Positions 26,392-35,679 are shown, counted from the stretch's first letter. The stretch is 37,307 bases of DNA from Xanthomonas cissicola (GCF_008801575.1 NZ_VZPL01000045.1:1-37307); one strand, 5' to 3'. The notes: generated by a model from the sequence alone, not told the origin. Numbers and translations are program-made.

Positions 26392-26787
26392 TCATGCCCG
26401 GCCGGCCTGCTGCAACCGTGCGAACTCATCATCGTCAAACAGCCGCGACCGCACCAGGAAGCGCACACCTTCGCCGTTTTCCAGCGAAAACATGCCGCCG
26501 CGCCCCGGCACCACATCGATGATGAGCTGGGTGTGCTTCCAGTATTCGAATTGCGGCGCGCTGATGTAGAACGGCGCGCCCCCGATCTCGCCCAGTAATA
26601 CGTCGCGGTCGCCGACGATGAACTCGCCAACCGCAAAACACATCGGCGAGGAACCATCGCAACAGCCGCCGGATTGATGGAACAACACATCACCGTGCTG
26701 AGCACGCAGCTTGTCGATCAGCTGCAATGCCGCCAGCGTGGCCGTGACCTGCGCCGGCAGCTCAACGCGCGTGGTGCTGTCTTGCAT
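26392..26787 (-). CDS. DUF779 family protein (aldehyde dehydrogenase partner)
   Basis: 131 residues with no membrane segments. The conserved core GDVLFHQSGGCCDGSSPMC carries a Cys-Cys pair and a third Cys, and is followed by GAPFYISAPQFEYWKHTQLI and DVVPGRGGMFSLENGEGVRF. These mark the DUF779 family, which is usually encoded next to acetaldehyde/aldehyde dehydrogenases. Here it lies 177 bp downstream of such a gene on the same strand, so joint expression is likely. Its biochemical role is not established; the cysteines suggest metal or redox involvement. The gap to the dehydrogenase gene shows nothing else convincing. Confidence 0.88.
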   Translation of the reverse strand: MQDSTTRVELPAQVTATLAALQLIDKLRAQHGDVLFHQSGGCCDGSSPMCFAVGEFIVGDRDVLLGEIGGAPFYISAPQFEYWKHTQLIIDVVPGRGGMFSLENGEGVRFLVRSRLFDDDEFARLQQAGRA

Positions 26788-26964
26788 CGGCTAACTCCCG
26801 CGGCCACCGCGGCCGCCTTGTCGAGCACCATACGCTCGCCGTTGTGTGCGGGCGTGCCTGCGCGCACAGACCGTGTGCATGCCTTCGCATCGATGGTGCA
26901 ACGGAACGAGGCCGACTGGCCTTCGTGTGCGCATCCATCGATGCGATCAGCCACGCAGGCATCT

Positions 26965-28497
26965 TTAGAAAAACCCCAGCGCCTTCGGCGAATAGCTCAC
27001 CAACAGGTTCTTGGTCTGTTGATAGTGGTCGAGCATCATCTTGTGATTCTCGCGGCCGATACCCGACTGCTTGTACCCGCCGAATGCAGCATGCGCAGGA
27101 TAGGCGTGATAGCAATTGGTCCACACGCGGCCAGCCTGGATCGCACGGCCCATCCGATACAGGCGCGAAGCGTCGCGACTCCAGACACCGGCACCCAGGC
27201 CGTACAGCGTGTCGTTGGCGATCGCCAGCGCATCGGCTTCGTCCTTGAAGGTGGTGACCGAGACCACCGGGCCGAAGATTTCCTCCTGGAACACGCGCAT
27301 CTTGTTATGGCCTTTGAACACCGTGGGCTTGACGTAAAAACCCTCGGCCAGGTCGCCATCGAGCGTATTGCGCTCGCCGCCGATCAACACTTCGGCGCCT
27401 TCCTGCTTGCCGATGTCGATATAGGAGAGGATTTTTTCCAACTGTTCGCTGGACGCTTGCGCACCGACCATGGTATTGGGGTCGAGCGGATTGCCCTGCT
27501 TGATCGCGGCCACGCGCGCGAGCGCCTTTTCCATGAAGGCGTCGTAGATGGACTCCTGGATCAGCGCGCGCGACGGGCAGGTACACACCTCGCCCTGGTT
27601 GAAGGCGAACAGCACGAAGCCTTCTACCGCCTTGTCGAGAAAATCGTCGTCTTCGGCCATCACATCGGCGAAGAAGATGTTGGGCGATTTGCCACCCAGC
27701 TCCAGCGTCACCGGAATCAGGTTCTGGCTGGCGTACTGCATGATCAGCCGGCCGGTGGTGGTTTCGCCAGTAAACGCAATCTTGGCGATGCGCGGGTTGC
27801 TGGCCAGCGGCTTGCCGGCCTCCAGGCCGAAGCCGTTGACCACGTTCAACACGCCAGGCGGCAGCAGGTCGCCGATGAGTTCCATCAACACCAGGATCGA
27901 GGCAGGCGTCTGCTCTGCCGGCTTCATCACCACGCAGTTACCGGCGGCAAGCGCCGGTGCGAGTTTCCAGCACGCCATCAGCAGCGGGAAATTCCACGGG
28001 ATGATCTGCCCCACCACGCCCAGTGGTTCGTGGAAGTGATACGCGATGGTGTCGCTGTCGATCTCGGAAATACCGCCTTCCTGCGCGCGGATGGCGCCGG
28101 CGAAATAGCGGAAGTGGTCCACGCATAACGGCACGTCGGCATTGAGCGTTTCGCGCACCGGCTTGCCGTTGTCCCAGGTCTCGGCGTACGCGAGCAGTTC
28201 GAGATTCTGTTCGATGCGGTCGGCGATCTTGAGCAATACGTTAGAGCGCTCGGTGGTGGAGGTCTTGCCCCACGCATCCTTGGCCGCGTGCGCGGCATCC
28301 AGCGCCGCTTCGATATCCGGGGCGGTGGAGCGCGCGATCGAGGTAAAGACCTTGCCGTTGATCGGCGTGGTGTTGTCGAAGTACTGGCCGCTGTGCGGCG
28401 CTACCCACTGGCCGCCGATGAAGTTGTCGTAGCGCGGTTTGAAGATGGAGTGCGGATCGGTGTTGAGCGGTTTTGCAGAGGCAAGCGCGTTCATCAT
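26965..28497 (-). CDS. NAD(P)-dependent aldehyde dehydrogenase (ExaC/AldB type)
   Basis: 510 residues from 28497; two ATG codons lie in tandem and the second (28494) has the better spacing to AGGAG. It oxidises aldehydes such as acetaldehyde to acids in the cytoplasm. Visible are the cofactor region [20 protein letters not shown] and [21 protein letters not shown], the general base Glu in [11 protein letters not shown], and the nucleophile Cys305 in [12 protein letters not shown] second Cys307 sits two residues on, as is common in the AldB/ExaC branch. The C-terminus ([17 protein letters not shown]) is typical of that branch. It is followed by DUF779, its usual partner. Two inverted repeats lie upstream. 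Confidence 0.93.
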   Translation of the reverse strand: MMNALASAKPLNTDPHSIFKPRYDNFIGGQWVAPHSGQYFDNTTPINGKVFTSIARSTAPDIEAALDAAHAAKDAWGKTSTTERSNVLLKIADRIEQNLELLAYAETWDNGKPVRETLNADVPLCVDHFRYFAGAIRAQEGGISEIDSDTIAYHFHEPLGVVGQIIPWNFPLLMACWKLAPALAAGNCVVMKPAEQTPASILVLMELIGDLLPPGVLNVVNGFGLEAGKPLASNPRIAKIAFTGETTTGRLIMQYASQNLIPVTLELGGKSPNIFFADVMAEDDDFLDKAVEGFVLFAFNQGEVCTCPSRALIQESIYDAFMEKALARVAAIKQGNPLDPNTMVGAQASSEQLEKILSYIDIGKQEGAEVLIGGERNTLDGDLAEGFYVKPTVFKGHNKMRVFQEEIFGPVVSVTTFKDEADALAIANDTLYGLGAGVWSRDASRLYRMGRAIQAGRVWTNCYHAYPAHAAFGGYKQSGIGRENHKMMLDHYQQTKNLLVSYSPKALGFF

Positions 28498-28574
28498 GGT
28501 CTCCTGCGGAGGTGGGTCCGATGCGCACGTGTATACCCGCGCGAGCGCTAGCGCAATGTCATGTCATGCGCTGT

Positions 28575-28636
28575 TGCGCTGCGTCATTGCAGCGCAGCCG
28601 TCTTTCCCCGCGCAGTGGTGGACGTTGCGCTGCAAC
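28575..28636. promoter_or_regulatory. Paired inverted repeats upstream of the aldehyde dehydrogenase
   Basis: The 220-bp gap between the cupin stop and the dehydrogenase start holds TGCGCTGC/GCAGCGCA (28575-28596, 8-bp arms, 6-nt centre) and GTTGC-GCT-GCAAC (28624-28636). The 10-mer GTTGCGCTGC occurs in both (28573-28582 and 28624-28633), 51 bp apart. They could be operators for the dehydrogenase gene or a terminator for the cupin gene; both transcripts run on the minus strand. Confidence 0.35.
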
Positions 28637-28717
28637 GCAGCATTGCGCGCACGGGGCAAGGGCTCCGCAACCAAGCGCCGGATCGGCCGCCGTGCACCAG
28701 CACGCGTTGCACAACAA

Positions 28718-29098
28718 TCAAATCCAGACGTCGTTGTCTGCGGTGTATGCGCCACCCGCATCGCCGGTATTGACCACACCGCGCGGCTCGACCAGCAAAA
28801 CGCTGCATTCGTGCTCCGCCGCCGGGCGGTGTTCGACCCCCTTGGGCACCACGTGCATCTGCCCGGCCGACAGCGCCACCACGCCGTCGCGAAATTCGAT
28901 GGTCATGTTGCCGTCCAGCACGATGAACACCTCGTCCGTGTCCGCATGCCGATGCCACACGAACGCACCTTGCAGCTTGACCAGCTTGAACTGGTAGTCG
29001 TTCATTTCCGCGACGACACGCGGGGACCAGTGCTGCGACAGCAGGGCGAGCTTGTCGCTGAAATCGATCGGGGCGTAGCGCGTGTTCAACGGAAACAT
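28718..29098 (-). CDS. Single-domain cupin protein
   Basis: 126 residues from ATG at 29098, with no signal peptide. The cupin motif 1 is [20 protein letters not shown], giving the His-x-His and Glu metal ligands. Motif 2 is around [16 protein letters not shown], with the last His ligand. The fold is a small beta-barrel that binds a metal or small ligand. Members range from isomerases to sensors of unknown role, and this one cannot be narrowed further. It precedes the aldehyde dehydrogenase gene on the same strand with a 220-bp gap, so it probably has a separate transcript. Confidence 0.85.
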   Translation of the reverse strand: MFPLNTRYAPIDFSDKLALLSQHWSPRVVAEMNDYQFKLVKLQGAFVWHRHADTDEVFIVLDGNMTIEFRDGVVALSAGQMHVVPKGVEHRPAAEHECSVLLVEPRGVVNTGDAGGAYTADNDVWI

Positions 29099-29223
29099 CC
29101 TTGTGCGGGGAATGCGCTTGCAAGCTTAGTGCATCGCATCGCCGGCAGTCACCGCTGCATCAACGCGGTGCATTGCAGCCGCGCGCGGCGAACAGCGCAA
29201 GCGGTTTGCCCAACGCGATGAAT

Positions 29224-29524
29224 TCATGCGCGAGCGTTGCTGGTGCCTGCCGCGCGCCACGCCCGCACCGCTGCGGTGACCTGCGCACCGTGACTGGCGC
29301 CGACATCACGCGCGGTAAAATCGTGCGGCCGCCATTGCACCTGTGCGGCCAGCCGTGCGCAGGCGGCATGCCCGTCTGCCAGCACGTCGGCCTGCTCGGT
29401 TGCGTTCAACGCCAGCAGGAGCGAGAAGCCGGTGGCCGAGATCGTGCAGTTGATGTCCAGCCAGTAGCGGTTGTCCGCGCGCAGCAGAAACCAGTCTGCG
29501 GGGGGCGTGATCGATGACGATCAT
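29224..29524 (-). pseudogene. Hypothetical gene frameshifted at a run of six C
   Basis: From ATG at 29524 the frame reads MIVIDHAP and then becomes Arg/Gly-rich. Removing one base from the run of six C (29500-29505 on the plus strand) gives a smooth continuation: ADWFLLRADNRYWLDINCTI, SATGFSLLLALNATEQADVL and onward to TGA at 29224. The repaired protein has about 99 residues and looks globular and soluble. The run could be a real slippage site, a fixed mutation or a sequencing error. I do not recognise the family. Confidence 0.5.
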
Positions 29525-29656
29525 GGTGGGCCTGATGTGGTGGGCCCGGGGGTGGCAGGTCGATGGCAGACCGTGCGTTGGCGGGACGGCTTTGTCGCGC
29601 CCGGGGGCGCTCCTACGGGCGGGACGTGTTGTTGAACGCGCACCGCCATTGACGGC

Positions 29657-31795
29657 TCAGCCGCCAAAATCCCATTGCAGCCCCACCGTGTAGGTGCGGT
29701 CCGGGCCGGGCTCGTAGTAGCGGCCGTTGCCATCGTTGACGATGACCGAGCCCACGTACTGCTGGTCCAGCACATTGTCGATGCGTGCGAAGGTGCGCAA
29801 TGCGCCCTGCGGGGTGCTCCAGCGCCGGGAGGCTTCCAGGTTCAACAGCGCGTAGCCGGGTGCACGTTCGGTGGCCAGGTCGTTGACCACGGTGGCGCCG
29901 GAGGCTACCGATTCGGCAGCCAACTGCCATTGCGCCGGCTGCCATTGCCAGCGCGCAAACAGTTGCTGACGCGGCACGCCAGGCAGGCGCGATCCGCTGG
30001 CCACCGCTGCGGTGGGCGTGGCGCAGCCGCTGCTGGCACAGGTGAGGTAACCATCGCGCACGGTGGCATCGACGAAGGTATAGGCCAGCTGCAGCTGCTG
30101 GGTGGCACCGATCGGTTGCTGCCAGCTGAGCTCTGCGCCCTGGCGCCGCGTCGCGCCGATGTTGCGATAGGTGCTGCGCCCATTGGTATTGCTGGCCACC
30201 GCCAGCTCGTCGTCGGTGTCGGCGCGGAAGACCGCAAATTCCAGCGCCGCGCCGCTTTGCGCGCGCCACTTGCTGCCCACTTCGTAGTTGCGGCTGGTGG
30301 CCGCGCCCAGGTCCAGCGCCAGGCCGGCGCCGCCATCGCTGCGGTAGCCCAGTTCGTTGAAGGTGGGCGTTTCGAAGCCGCGTCCCACCGAAGCGTGGAA
30401 ACGCAGATCCTCGTCGGCACGGAACACGATGCCGGCGACCGGCGTGGTCGCCGAATAATCGCGCCGGCCGCTGTCGTCAGGATTGCGGCCCACGATGTAG
30501 TGGTCGTCCGACGCGAAGCGCACGTCGCTATGGCGCACGCCCAGCAGTGCCGACCAGCGGTCGCTCCACTGCCACCACAGCTGCGCGAATTGGTCCACCT
30601 TCTCGACCTCATCGCGCTGGTCACGGCGCAATGCGCCCTTGACGCCCAGCGTGTCGCCGACGAAGTTCTCGTAACCGGTGCGGTGCTGGCGCTGGCGGTC
30701 GACATTGGTGCCGACGGTCAGCTGCAGCGGCCGGCCCAGCGCCTCGCCCTGCCAGGCCCAGCGCGCATCGGCCCCTTCGTAATTGCTGTCCAGATCGATC
30801 ACCCCGCCCGAATGCAGCGGGTTGCGCTGCACCGCCACCGGGATCGCCAGGAACTGCTCCACGCTGCGCTGGCCGCCGTAGGCCATCAAGCGCAACGTCT
30901 GGTCGTCCAATCGCTGGGTGAAGATGGCCCCGGCCTGCGACTGGCGCACCGACTTGCGGGTATCGAACTGGGTCGCCACCGACGTGGCCTGTGCCGGGTC
31001 GGCATTGAACTGCGCACGGGTCAGGCCGAGCGGGTCCTGCGCGTCGGGTGCGTCCAGATAGTTGAGCACCAGGTCCAGCCGGCGGCCCTCGGCCAGATCG
31101 AAGCCGAGCTTGGCGTTGACCGAGTCACGCTTGGCGCGGCTATGGGCGCGGAAGCCATCGGTGTCGAAATGATTGGCGGCCACGTTGTAATGCACCGCGC
31201 CCTGCTGGCCGAGCACTTGCGCGCCGACGTTGACCGTCGCGTTGCTGCCGTAGGTGGCGCGCAGCCGCCACGGGTCGTCCGGCTGGCCATCGGCGCTCCA
31301 CAGCTGCAGCACGCCGCCGGAGGAGTTGCCGTACAACGCCGAAAACGGCCCGCGCAGCACTTCCACCCGTTGCGCGGCCAGCACGTTGAAGTGCGACAGC
31401 TGGCCCTGGCCGTCGGGCATGCTGGCCGGAATGCCGTCCACCAACAGCCGCACGCCGCGCACGCCGAAGGTGGAGCGCGCGCCGAAGCCGCGGATCGACA
31501 GCTGGGTGTCCTGCGCGTAGTTCTGGCGGTCGCGTGCCACCAGGCCGGGGATGCCGTCCAGCAGCTCGGACACCTGCGCGCCGCGGCGGTTGTCGTCATC
31601 GGCCGCCACCACGGTGAACGAGGCGGGCAGGTCGGAGTCGTCCACCCCGCGCACGCGCGCGGCGTCCACCTGCACGGCGGGCAGGCGCTGGATCGATGTG
31701 GCGGCGGGCGGCGCCGGATCGGCGGCCAGGACAGGCGATGTGGCGCCTGTGGCGAACAGGCCGCAGGCGGCGGCCAACAAGGTGAGTCTGGACAT
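29657..31795 (-). CDS. TonB-dependent outer-membrane receptor (siderophore/metal type)
   Basis: 712 residues from ATG at 31795, chosen because it gives a signal peptide (MSRLTLLAAACGLFATGATS, cleaved near VLAADP); the ribosome site is weak. A plug domain follows (about 40-160): VSELLDGIPGLVARDRQNY, IRGFGARSTFGVRGVRLLVD, VEVLRGPFSALYGNSSGGVL. Then comes a 22-strand-type barrel with conserved FHASVGRGFETPTFNELGY, and the C-terminal aromatic strand ends TVGLQWDFGG. The size and plug fit receptors for iron chelates (FecA-like) or other metals more than the large sugar receptors, but the ligand cannot be read. I see no convincing Fur box in the 156-bp gap to the divergent aminotransferase. Confidence 0.92.
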   Translation of the reverse strand: MSRLTLLAAACGLFATGATSPVLAADPAPPAATSIQRLPAVQVDAARVRGVDDSDLPASFTVVAADDDNRRGAQVSELLDGIPGLVARDRQNYAQDTQLSIRGFGARSTFGVRGVRLLVDGIPASMPDGQGQLSHFNVLAAQRVEVLRGPFSALYGNSSGGVLQLWSADGQPDDPWRLRATYGSNATVNVGAQVLGQQGAVHYNVAANHFDTDGFRAHSRAKRDSVNAKLGFDLAEGRRLDLVLNYLDAPDAQDPLGLTRAQFNADPAQATSVATQFDTRKSVRQSQAGAIFTQRLDDQTLRLMAYGGQRSVEQFLAIPVAVQRNPLHSGGVIDLDSNYEGADARWAWQGEALGRPLQLTVGTNVDRQRQHRTGYENFVGDTLGVKGALRRDQRDEVEKVDQFAQLWWQWSDRWSALLGVRHSDVRFASDDHYIVGRNPDDSGRRDYSATTPVAGIVFRADEDLRFHASVGRGFETPTFNELGYRSDGGAGLALDLGAATSRNYEVGSKWRAQSGAALEFAVFRADTDDELAVASNTNGRSTYRNIGATRRQGAELSWQQPIGATQQLQLAYTFVDATVRDGYLTCASSGCATPTAAVASGSRLPGVPRQQLFARWQWQPAQWQLAAESVASGATVVNDLATERAPGYALLNLEASRRWSTPQGALRTFARIDNVLDQQYVGSVIVNDGNGRYYEPGPDRTYTVGLQWDFGG

Positions 31796-31951
31796 GCACC
31801 TAGTGTCCCTTATCCGTACTGTCAGTGCATTGTTGCGTACGGAACGAAGCATGCTACGCCGGCCATGGGCTGCTACGATGAAGTGGTTTGGCCCAGCAGC
31901 GGTCAACGATCCGGAAGTACCCCACTCTTTCGTCCTTCAGCGAGTCATGCC

Positions 31952-33154
31952 GTGTCCTTCTTTGCAAACGTGGAACAGGTTCCAGGCGACCCCATCCTGG
32001 GCCTGACCGAGGCCTACAACGCCGACAGCCGCCCCAACAAGGTCAACCTGGGCGTGGGCATCTATTACGACGAAAACGGGCGCATCCCGCTGTTGCGCGC
32101 CGTGCACAAGATCGAGCAGCAGCTCGCGCAGGACGCCAAACCGCGGGGTTACCTGCCCATCGACGGCCTGGCCGCGTACGACAAGGCTACCCAGGAGCTG
32201 CTGTTTGGCGCCGACTCTGCGCTGGTGACCTCCGGCCGCGTGGCGACCTCGCAAACCGTCGGCGGCAGCGGCGCATTGCGCGTGGGCGCGGACCTGCTCA
32301 AGAAGCTGCTGCCCACCGCCACCATCGCCATCAGCAACCCCAGCTGGGAAAACCATCGCGCGGTATTCGGCGCGGCCGGCTTCGAGGTTGTCGATTACAC
32401 CTACTTCGATGCCGCCATCCATGGCCTGAACTTCGACGGCATGCTCGCCGACCTGGCCAAGCTCGAACCGGGCACCGTGGTGCTGCTGCACGCCTGCTGC
32501 CACAACCCCACCGGCGCCGACCTGAGCAAGGAACAGTGGAAGCAGGTGGCCGGCCTGTTGAAGGAACGCAACCTGTTCCCGTTCGTCGACATCGCCTACC
32601 AGGGCTTCGACAAGGGCATCGAGGCCGATGCCTATGCGGTGCGCCTGCTGGCTGCCGAAGGCATCGACAGCTACGTGGTCGCCAGTTCCTATTCCAAGTC
32701 GTTCTCGCTGTATGGCGAGCGCGTGGGCGCGCTGTCGGTGGTCTCGGCCACCGCCGCCGAAGCCAAGGCGGTGCAGTCGCAGGTCAAGCGCATCATCCGC
32801 ACGATCTACTCCAGCCCGTCCACGCACGGCGCCGCCCTGGTGGCCGGCGTGCTGACCAGCCCGGAGCTGCGCGATCTGTGGGAGCAGGAACTGACCGACA
32901 TGCGCGAGCGCATCCATTCCCTGCGCGCCGGGCTGGTGGAAAAACTCGCCACGCTGGGTGCGCCGGAGTTCGACTTCATCCAGCGCCAGGCCGGCATGTT
33001 CTCGTACTCGGGCCTGACCAAGACCCAGGTGGACCGCCTGCGCGACGAGTTCGCGATCTACGCCGTCGGCACCGGCCGCATCTGCGTGGCAGCACTGAGC
33101 CAGCGTAACCTGGACTACGTGGCCCAGGCCGTGGCCACTGTCAGCCGGGTCTGA
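31952..33154 (+). CDS. tyrB: Aromatic amino acid aminotransferase
   Basis: 400 residues from a GTG start at 31952 (SFFANVEQVPGDPILGLTEA follows the initiator), the usual N-terminus of class I aspartate/tyrosine aminotransferases. It transfers the amino group from tyrosine, phenylalanine or aspartate to 2-oxoglutarate with PLP in the cytoplasm. Visible are NLGVGIYYDENGRIPLL, HACCHNPTGADLS, FVDIAYQGFDKG, the PLP lysine Lys249 in SSYSKSFSLYGERVG, and the substrate arginine region near the C-terminus. The subfamily call (TyrB rather than AspC) is by overall resemblance. The only ATG nearby (31947) is in another frame, so GTG is required. It is followed by an AT-rich gap. Confidence 0.9.
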   Translation: MSFFANVEQVPGDPILGLTEAYNADSRPNKVNLGVGIYYDENGRIPLLRAVHKIEQQLAQDAKPRGYLPIDGLAAYDKATQELLFGADSALVTSGRVATSQTVGGSGALRVGADLLKKLLPTATIAISNPSWENHRAVFGAAGFEVVDYTYFDAAIHGLNFDGMLADLAKLEPGTVVLLHACCHNPTGADLSKEQWKQVAGLLKERNLFPFVDIAYQGFDKGIEADAYAVRLLAAEGIDSYVVASSYSKSFSLYGERVGALSVVSATAAEAKAVQSQVKRIIRTIYSSPSTHGAALVAGVLTSPELRDLWEQELTDMRERIHSLRAGLVEKLATLGAPEFDFIQRQAGMFSYSGLTKTQVDRLRDEFAIYAVGTGRICVAALSQRNLDYVAQAVATVSRV

Positions 33155-33174
33155 GCGTTGAAATCCATCAGGTG

Positions 33175-33204
33175 TTCTTAATTCTTCGTTATTTTAGCTA
33201 TGAT
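33175..33204 (+). promoter_or_regulatory. Possible sigma70-like promoter of the AT-rich module
   Basis: In the AT-rich 118-bp gap after the aminotransferase gene, TATGAT (33199-33204) resembles a -10 box, with TTCTTA (33175-33180) 18 bp upstream as a weak -35. It lies 68 bp before the start of the secreted-protein gene. AT-rich DNA yields such matches by chance. Confidence 0.3.
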
Positions 33205-33272
33205 ATTAATTTTCTTGCATTTTTGATGTAGCCATGAAACCGTGATTGGACACCCAACGTAAGGATACGAAA

Positions 33273-34115
33273 ATGCGGCCCTCCCTCTCATTACTCCTCC
33301 CCTGTCTCTTTATCGCACCCACTGCGATGGCAGTTACAAAGACCTGCGATGGTTGTACAGAAGCAGAAATGAGCTCCATGGTCTCGCATATACTAATTTT
33401 TGAAAGCGGGGCATATAGAAATGCGCGCCAACCTGCGTATGTAGCAAATCCTCAATCAAGGTCTGTCATGAAGGGGATTTATAGCTGGAATTATGAGGCA
33501 GATGGCGAGACCATTGTTCAACATGTCAGCATGAGCAATGTAGAGTCCCAGATTTTTGGCTTTGTTAATACTTTAGCCGATGCATATGGCGAAAGGATGC
33601 TAACTAGTAACGCCGTAGGTCTAGCTGACTTCAATCGCCCGACTTCCATCTACGACGTCATAGATAACCCGTCGCGCGAGCAACAAGTAGTCAGTGCGAT
33701 CGAAAATTCAAAGGCCGATTTTTTCCAAAGGGCAGCGGAAGCTGCGAAAATAGTAAATCCCTTTCCTGGCTTTAATCCAGGCGGCGTGAATTTGACGATA
33801 AAGTTTATTTTTGACGATAAAAGTACTGCAACTTATACTTTTGATAGCCAAACGAAGTCCTGGGTCCGCGTGAAAGACAGCCAACGCGACTCCAGTGGCA
33901 ATATAGTGCCAATAACTAAATCTGACTTTTCGGGAGGCGAAGGCGGCACACGCACTTACGATTTCAGCAATAGCCAGGCAGATATGGATAAATTCTATGC
34001 CTGGGCTAATCGAAGTGGCATTAAATTCAACCAACCTACGGGATCTGGAACGAGAACAGGCATAACATGCGTAAGCACAAAAGATGGCGTCATCTGCCAT
34101 ATAGTTGCTTATTAA
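33273..34115 (+). CDS. Secreted protein of unknown function with four cysteines
   Basis: 280 residues from ATG at 33273, preceded by AAGGA; an in-frame ATG at 33246 only adds polar residues before the signal. The signal peptide is MRPSLSLLLPCLFIAPTAMA. The mature protein begins with KTCDGCTEAEM and ends TCVSTKDGVICHIVAY. Two Cys near each end suggest disulfides and a periplasmic or extracellular site. Between them are a helical part (about 40-170) and a beta part (FIFDDKSTATYTFDSQTKSW). The DNA is much AT-richer than its surroundings: 33361-33420 has 24 G/C of 60. The next gene follows after 4 bp. I recognise no family. A secreted effector or toxin with companions is one reading. Confidence 0.75.
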   Translation: MRPSLSLLLPCLFIAPTAMAVTKTCDGCTEAEMSSMVSHILIFESGAYRNARQPAYVANPQSRSVMKGIYSWNYEADGETIVQHVSMSNVESQIFGFVNTLADAYGERMLTSNAVGLADFNRPTSIYDVIDNPSREQQVVSAIENSKADFFQRAAEAAKIVNPFPGFNPGGVNLTIKFIFDDKSTATYTFDSQTKSWVRVKDSQRDSSGNIVPITKSDFSGGEGGTRTYDFSNSQADMDKFYAWANRSGIKFNQPTGSGTRTGITCVSTKDGVICHIVAY

Positions 34116-34119
34116 TTGC

Positions 34120-35106
34120 ATGAAACTTTCAAGAAAGTCAGCAGGGATCTGGTGGTCCCTGCTGTTTTTATTTCTCGCTATTGTCGCTCTCATTATTTTC
34201 CTCTTTCGCGACTTAGAAATTTTTCCTGCTGAACAACAATCGAGACAGCCCTCTAATCAGGTCATTGACGTACATTCCGAGCTGAAATCGGATAGCGCAT
34301 TTGCCGGCGCTGCTCCGGCCAGCAATGTTCCCGCCAGGATGTCGCTGAGCGACCTGGAGATGCGCTCCAGACGAGGGGATGCCGCAGCGGCATGCCACGT
34401 GGCAGCCATCTATGAGCAGTGCCTGCTACTGCTACGACAGTATGACGACGTATTGGCGATGATTGAGACAAAGAATCTGGGCGCCGCCGGCTATTTCGAG
34501 GCGCTGCGCCCGCGAGCGGAGTATTGCGCCGGCATTTCGATAAACGCCAGGGACGCCATCGATAAATGGAAGGACGCAGCGAAAAAGGGCAACCTCAACG
34601 CCATGAGAGGCTACGTCAGCGGGTCTGCTTTCCTGGGAATTTCGGACGCCGCAAAGTATCGGACGGCTTTTCACGCCTATTCCCAATTGGCAGAGGGTTT
34701 TGCATGGAAGCTGGCAGACCAGGGCGATGTCAACGCAATGCTCGCCCTGGCACACGCTTATGAAAGCGGCCCCACGCCAGCCGGGCCGCTGCTATCGCAA
34801 GTCGTCAACAAGGATCCGACCAAGGCTTTGGCAATCTTCTACTATCTTGACGATGTCCCGTCCCGGACGCCAACGCGTTCGATTGCGGAAAACCGTGTCA
34901 GAGAGCTTGCATTGACATCCATCAAGGCGATGGAATCCAGCTTGAGTGCAGCATCGATTCGCGCTTCCGCACTCATTGCAGGTGATCTGCGGCGGCGCTG
35001 GACCAAGCCATTGACGTATGAAAAACTTTTCATGTCCACGCTTGAGGATGGCAGCTTGCGTTCCGCCCAGGCCGAGGACTGCGACGACCAGGAGAACCGA
35101 CCGTGA
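34120..35106 (+). CDS. Membrane-anchored Sel1-repeat-like protein
   Basis: 328 residues from ATG at 34120. One N-terminal transmembrane anchor (GIWWSLLFLFLAIVALIIFL) follows a short basic tail (MKLSRKS), so the bulk is probably periplasmic. The rest is helical with Sel1/TPR-like units: RRGDAAAACHVAAIYE, KWKDAAKKGNLNAMRGYVSG, and KLADQGDVNAMLALAHAYES with the following DPTKALAIFYYLDD. Sel1 repeats bind other proteins. The gene starts 4 bp after the secreted-protein gene and overlaps the next by 4 bp (GTGA), so the three form one translational unit. Base composition rises in GC along the gene. A chaperone, binding or immunity-type partner of the secreted protein is a guess. Confidence 0.7.
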   Translation: MKLSRKSAGIWWSLLFLFLAIVALIIFLFRDLEIFPAEQQSRQPSNQVIDVHSELKSDSAFAGAAPASNVPARMSLSDLEMRSRRGDAAAACHVAAIYEQCLLLLRQYDDVLAMIETKNLGAAGYFEALRPRAEYCAGISINARDAIDKWKDAAKKGNLNAMRGYVSGSAFLGISDAAKYRTAFHAYSQLAEGFAWKLADQGDVNAMLALAHAYESGPTPAGPLLSQVVNKDPTKALAIFYYLDDVPSRTPTRSIAENRVRELALTSIKAMESSLSAASIRASALIAGDLRRRWTKPLTYEKLFMSTLEDGSLRSAQAEDCDDQENRP

Positions 35107-35339
35107 GGAACAATCATAGCCTGTGTATCATTGCGGTGCTGTTTTCCCTCGCCTCGCTGTGGGCGACGCAGTTCAGACAACTCAATACTTATTATTTTGT
35201 CCCTATTTTACTCTCAATCGCTTCCATTGGCTTGATAAGCCTGCAAGAGAAAGGCCGGCTCCGACACGTTGAAATGGTCGCGGCAGTCACGATCCTGGTC
35301 ATCGCCATTCTTGTCGGCGCGCAGAAATATTCTCCGTGA
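35103..35339 (+). CDS. Small membrane protein, third gene of the module
   Basis: 78 residues from a GTG start at 35103 that overlaps the previous stop codon as GTGA and has AGGAG about 9 nt upstream. The sequence is almost entirely hydrophobic, with three probable helices (SLCIIAVLFSLASLWA; YYFVPILLSIASIGLISL; VEMVAAVTILVIAILVG) and a basic loop KGRLRH. Coupling to the Sel1-like gene implies a shared role. No family recognised. Confidence 0.65.
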   Translation: MRNNHSLCIIAVLFSLASLWATQFRQLNTYYFVPILLSIASIGLISLQEKGRLRHVEMVAAVTILVIAILVGAQKYSP

Positions 35340-35679
35340 GTGCAAGTGATTTTCTTGATGATGAACCAGCGCATCGATGCTACAGCGGTGGCATCGTCAG
35401 CCGGTGCTGAAGCGACGCGTCCTGGGGCGCGTTGGCTCTCTGTCCATTCGCAGTCTCAAGCGGAGGATCGTGGGGCGCTTGTATCCTCATCGCAGCCCTC
35501 TCCAGCAAGCGTGAGCGCGGTTATCGGTCACCGCTGGTGTACAGCGAACGCCGGCCACATAAGGTTCAAGGGGTGCACTCCTGAAGTCGCTGCAGAGCAG
35601 AACGCGCACCCGATGATCGAAATCTAACGCCGCAATGGCGACAATGGCGGCCCACTTCCTACACAGGCTGCCCGTTCCC
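35340..35679. other. Gene-free interval upstream of fbp
   Basis: A plus-strand frame from 35340 to 35627 exists, but its composition (Ser/Ala/Arg-rich, no ribosome site) does not look coding. I see no repeat, hairpin or RNA gene. The interval presumably holds the fbp promoter. Confidence 0.5.

Noticed and set aside
29675..31951. Upstream extension of the aminotransferase frame
   Set aside because: The extension is antisense to the second TonB receptor. The conserved aminotransferase N-terminus begins at the GTG at 31952.
31796..31951. Fur box between the second TonB receptor and tyrB
   Set aside because: No sequence there resembles the AT-rich Fur consensus well enough to claim.
35340..35627. 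A 95-codon plus-strand frame before fbp
   Set aside because: No ribosome site, low-complexity composition and no recognisable domain.
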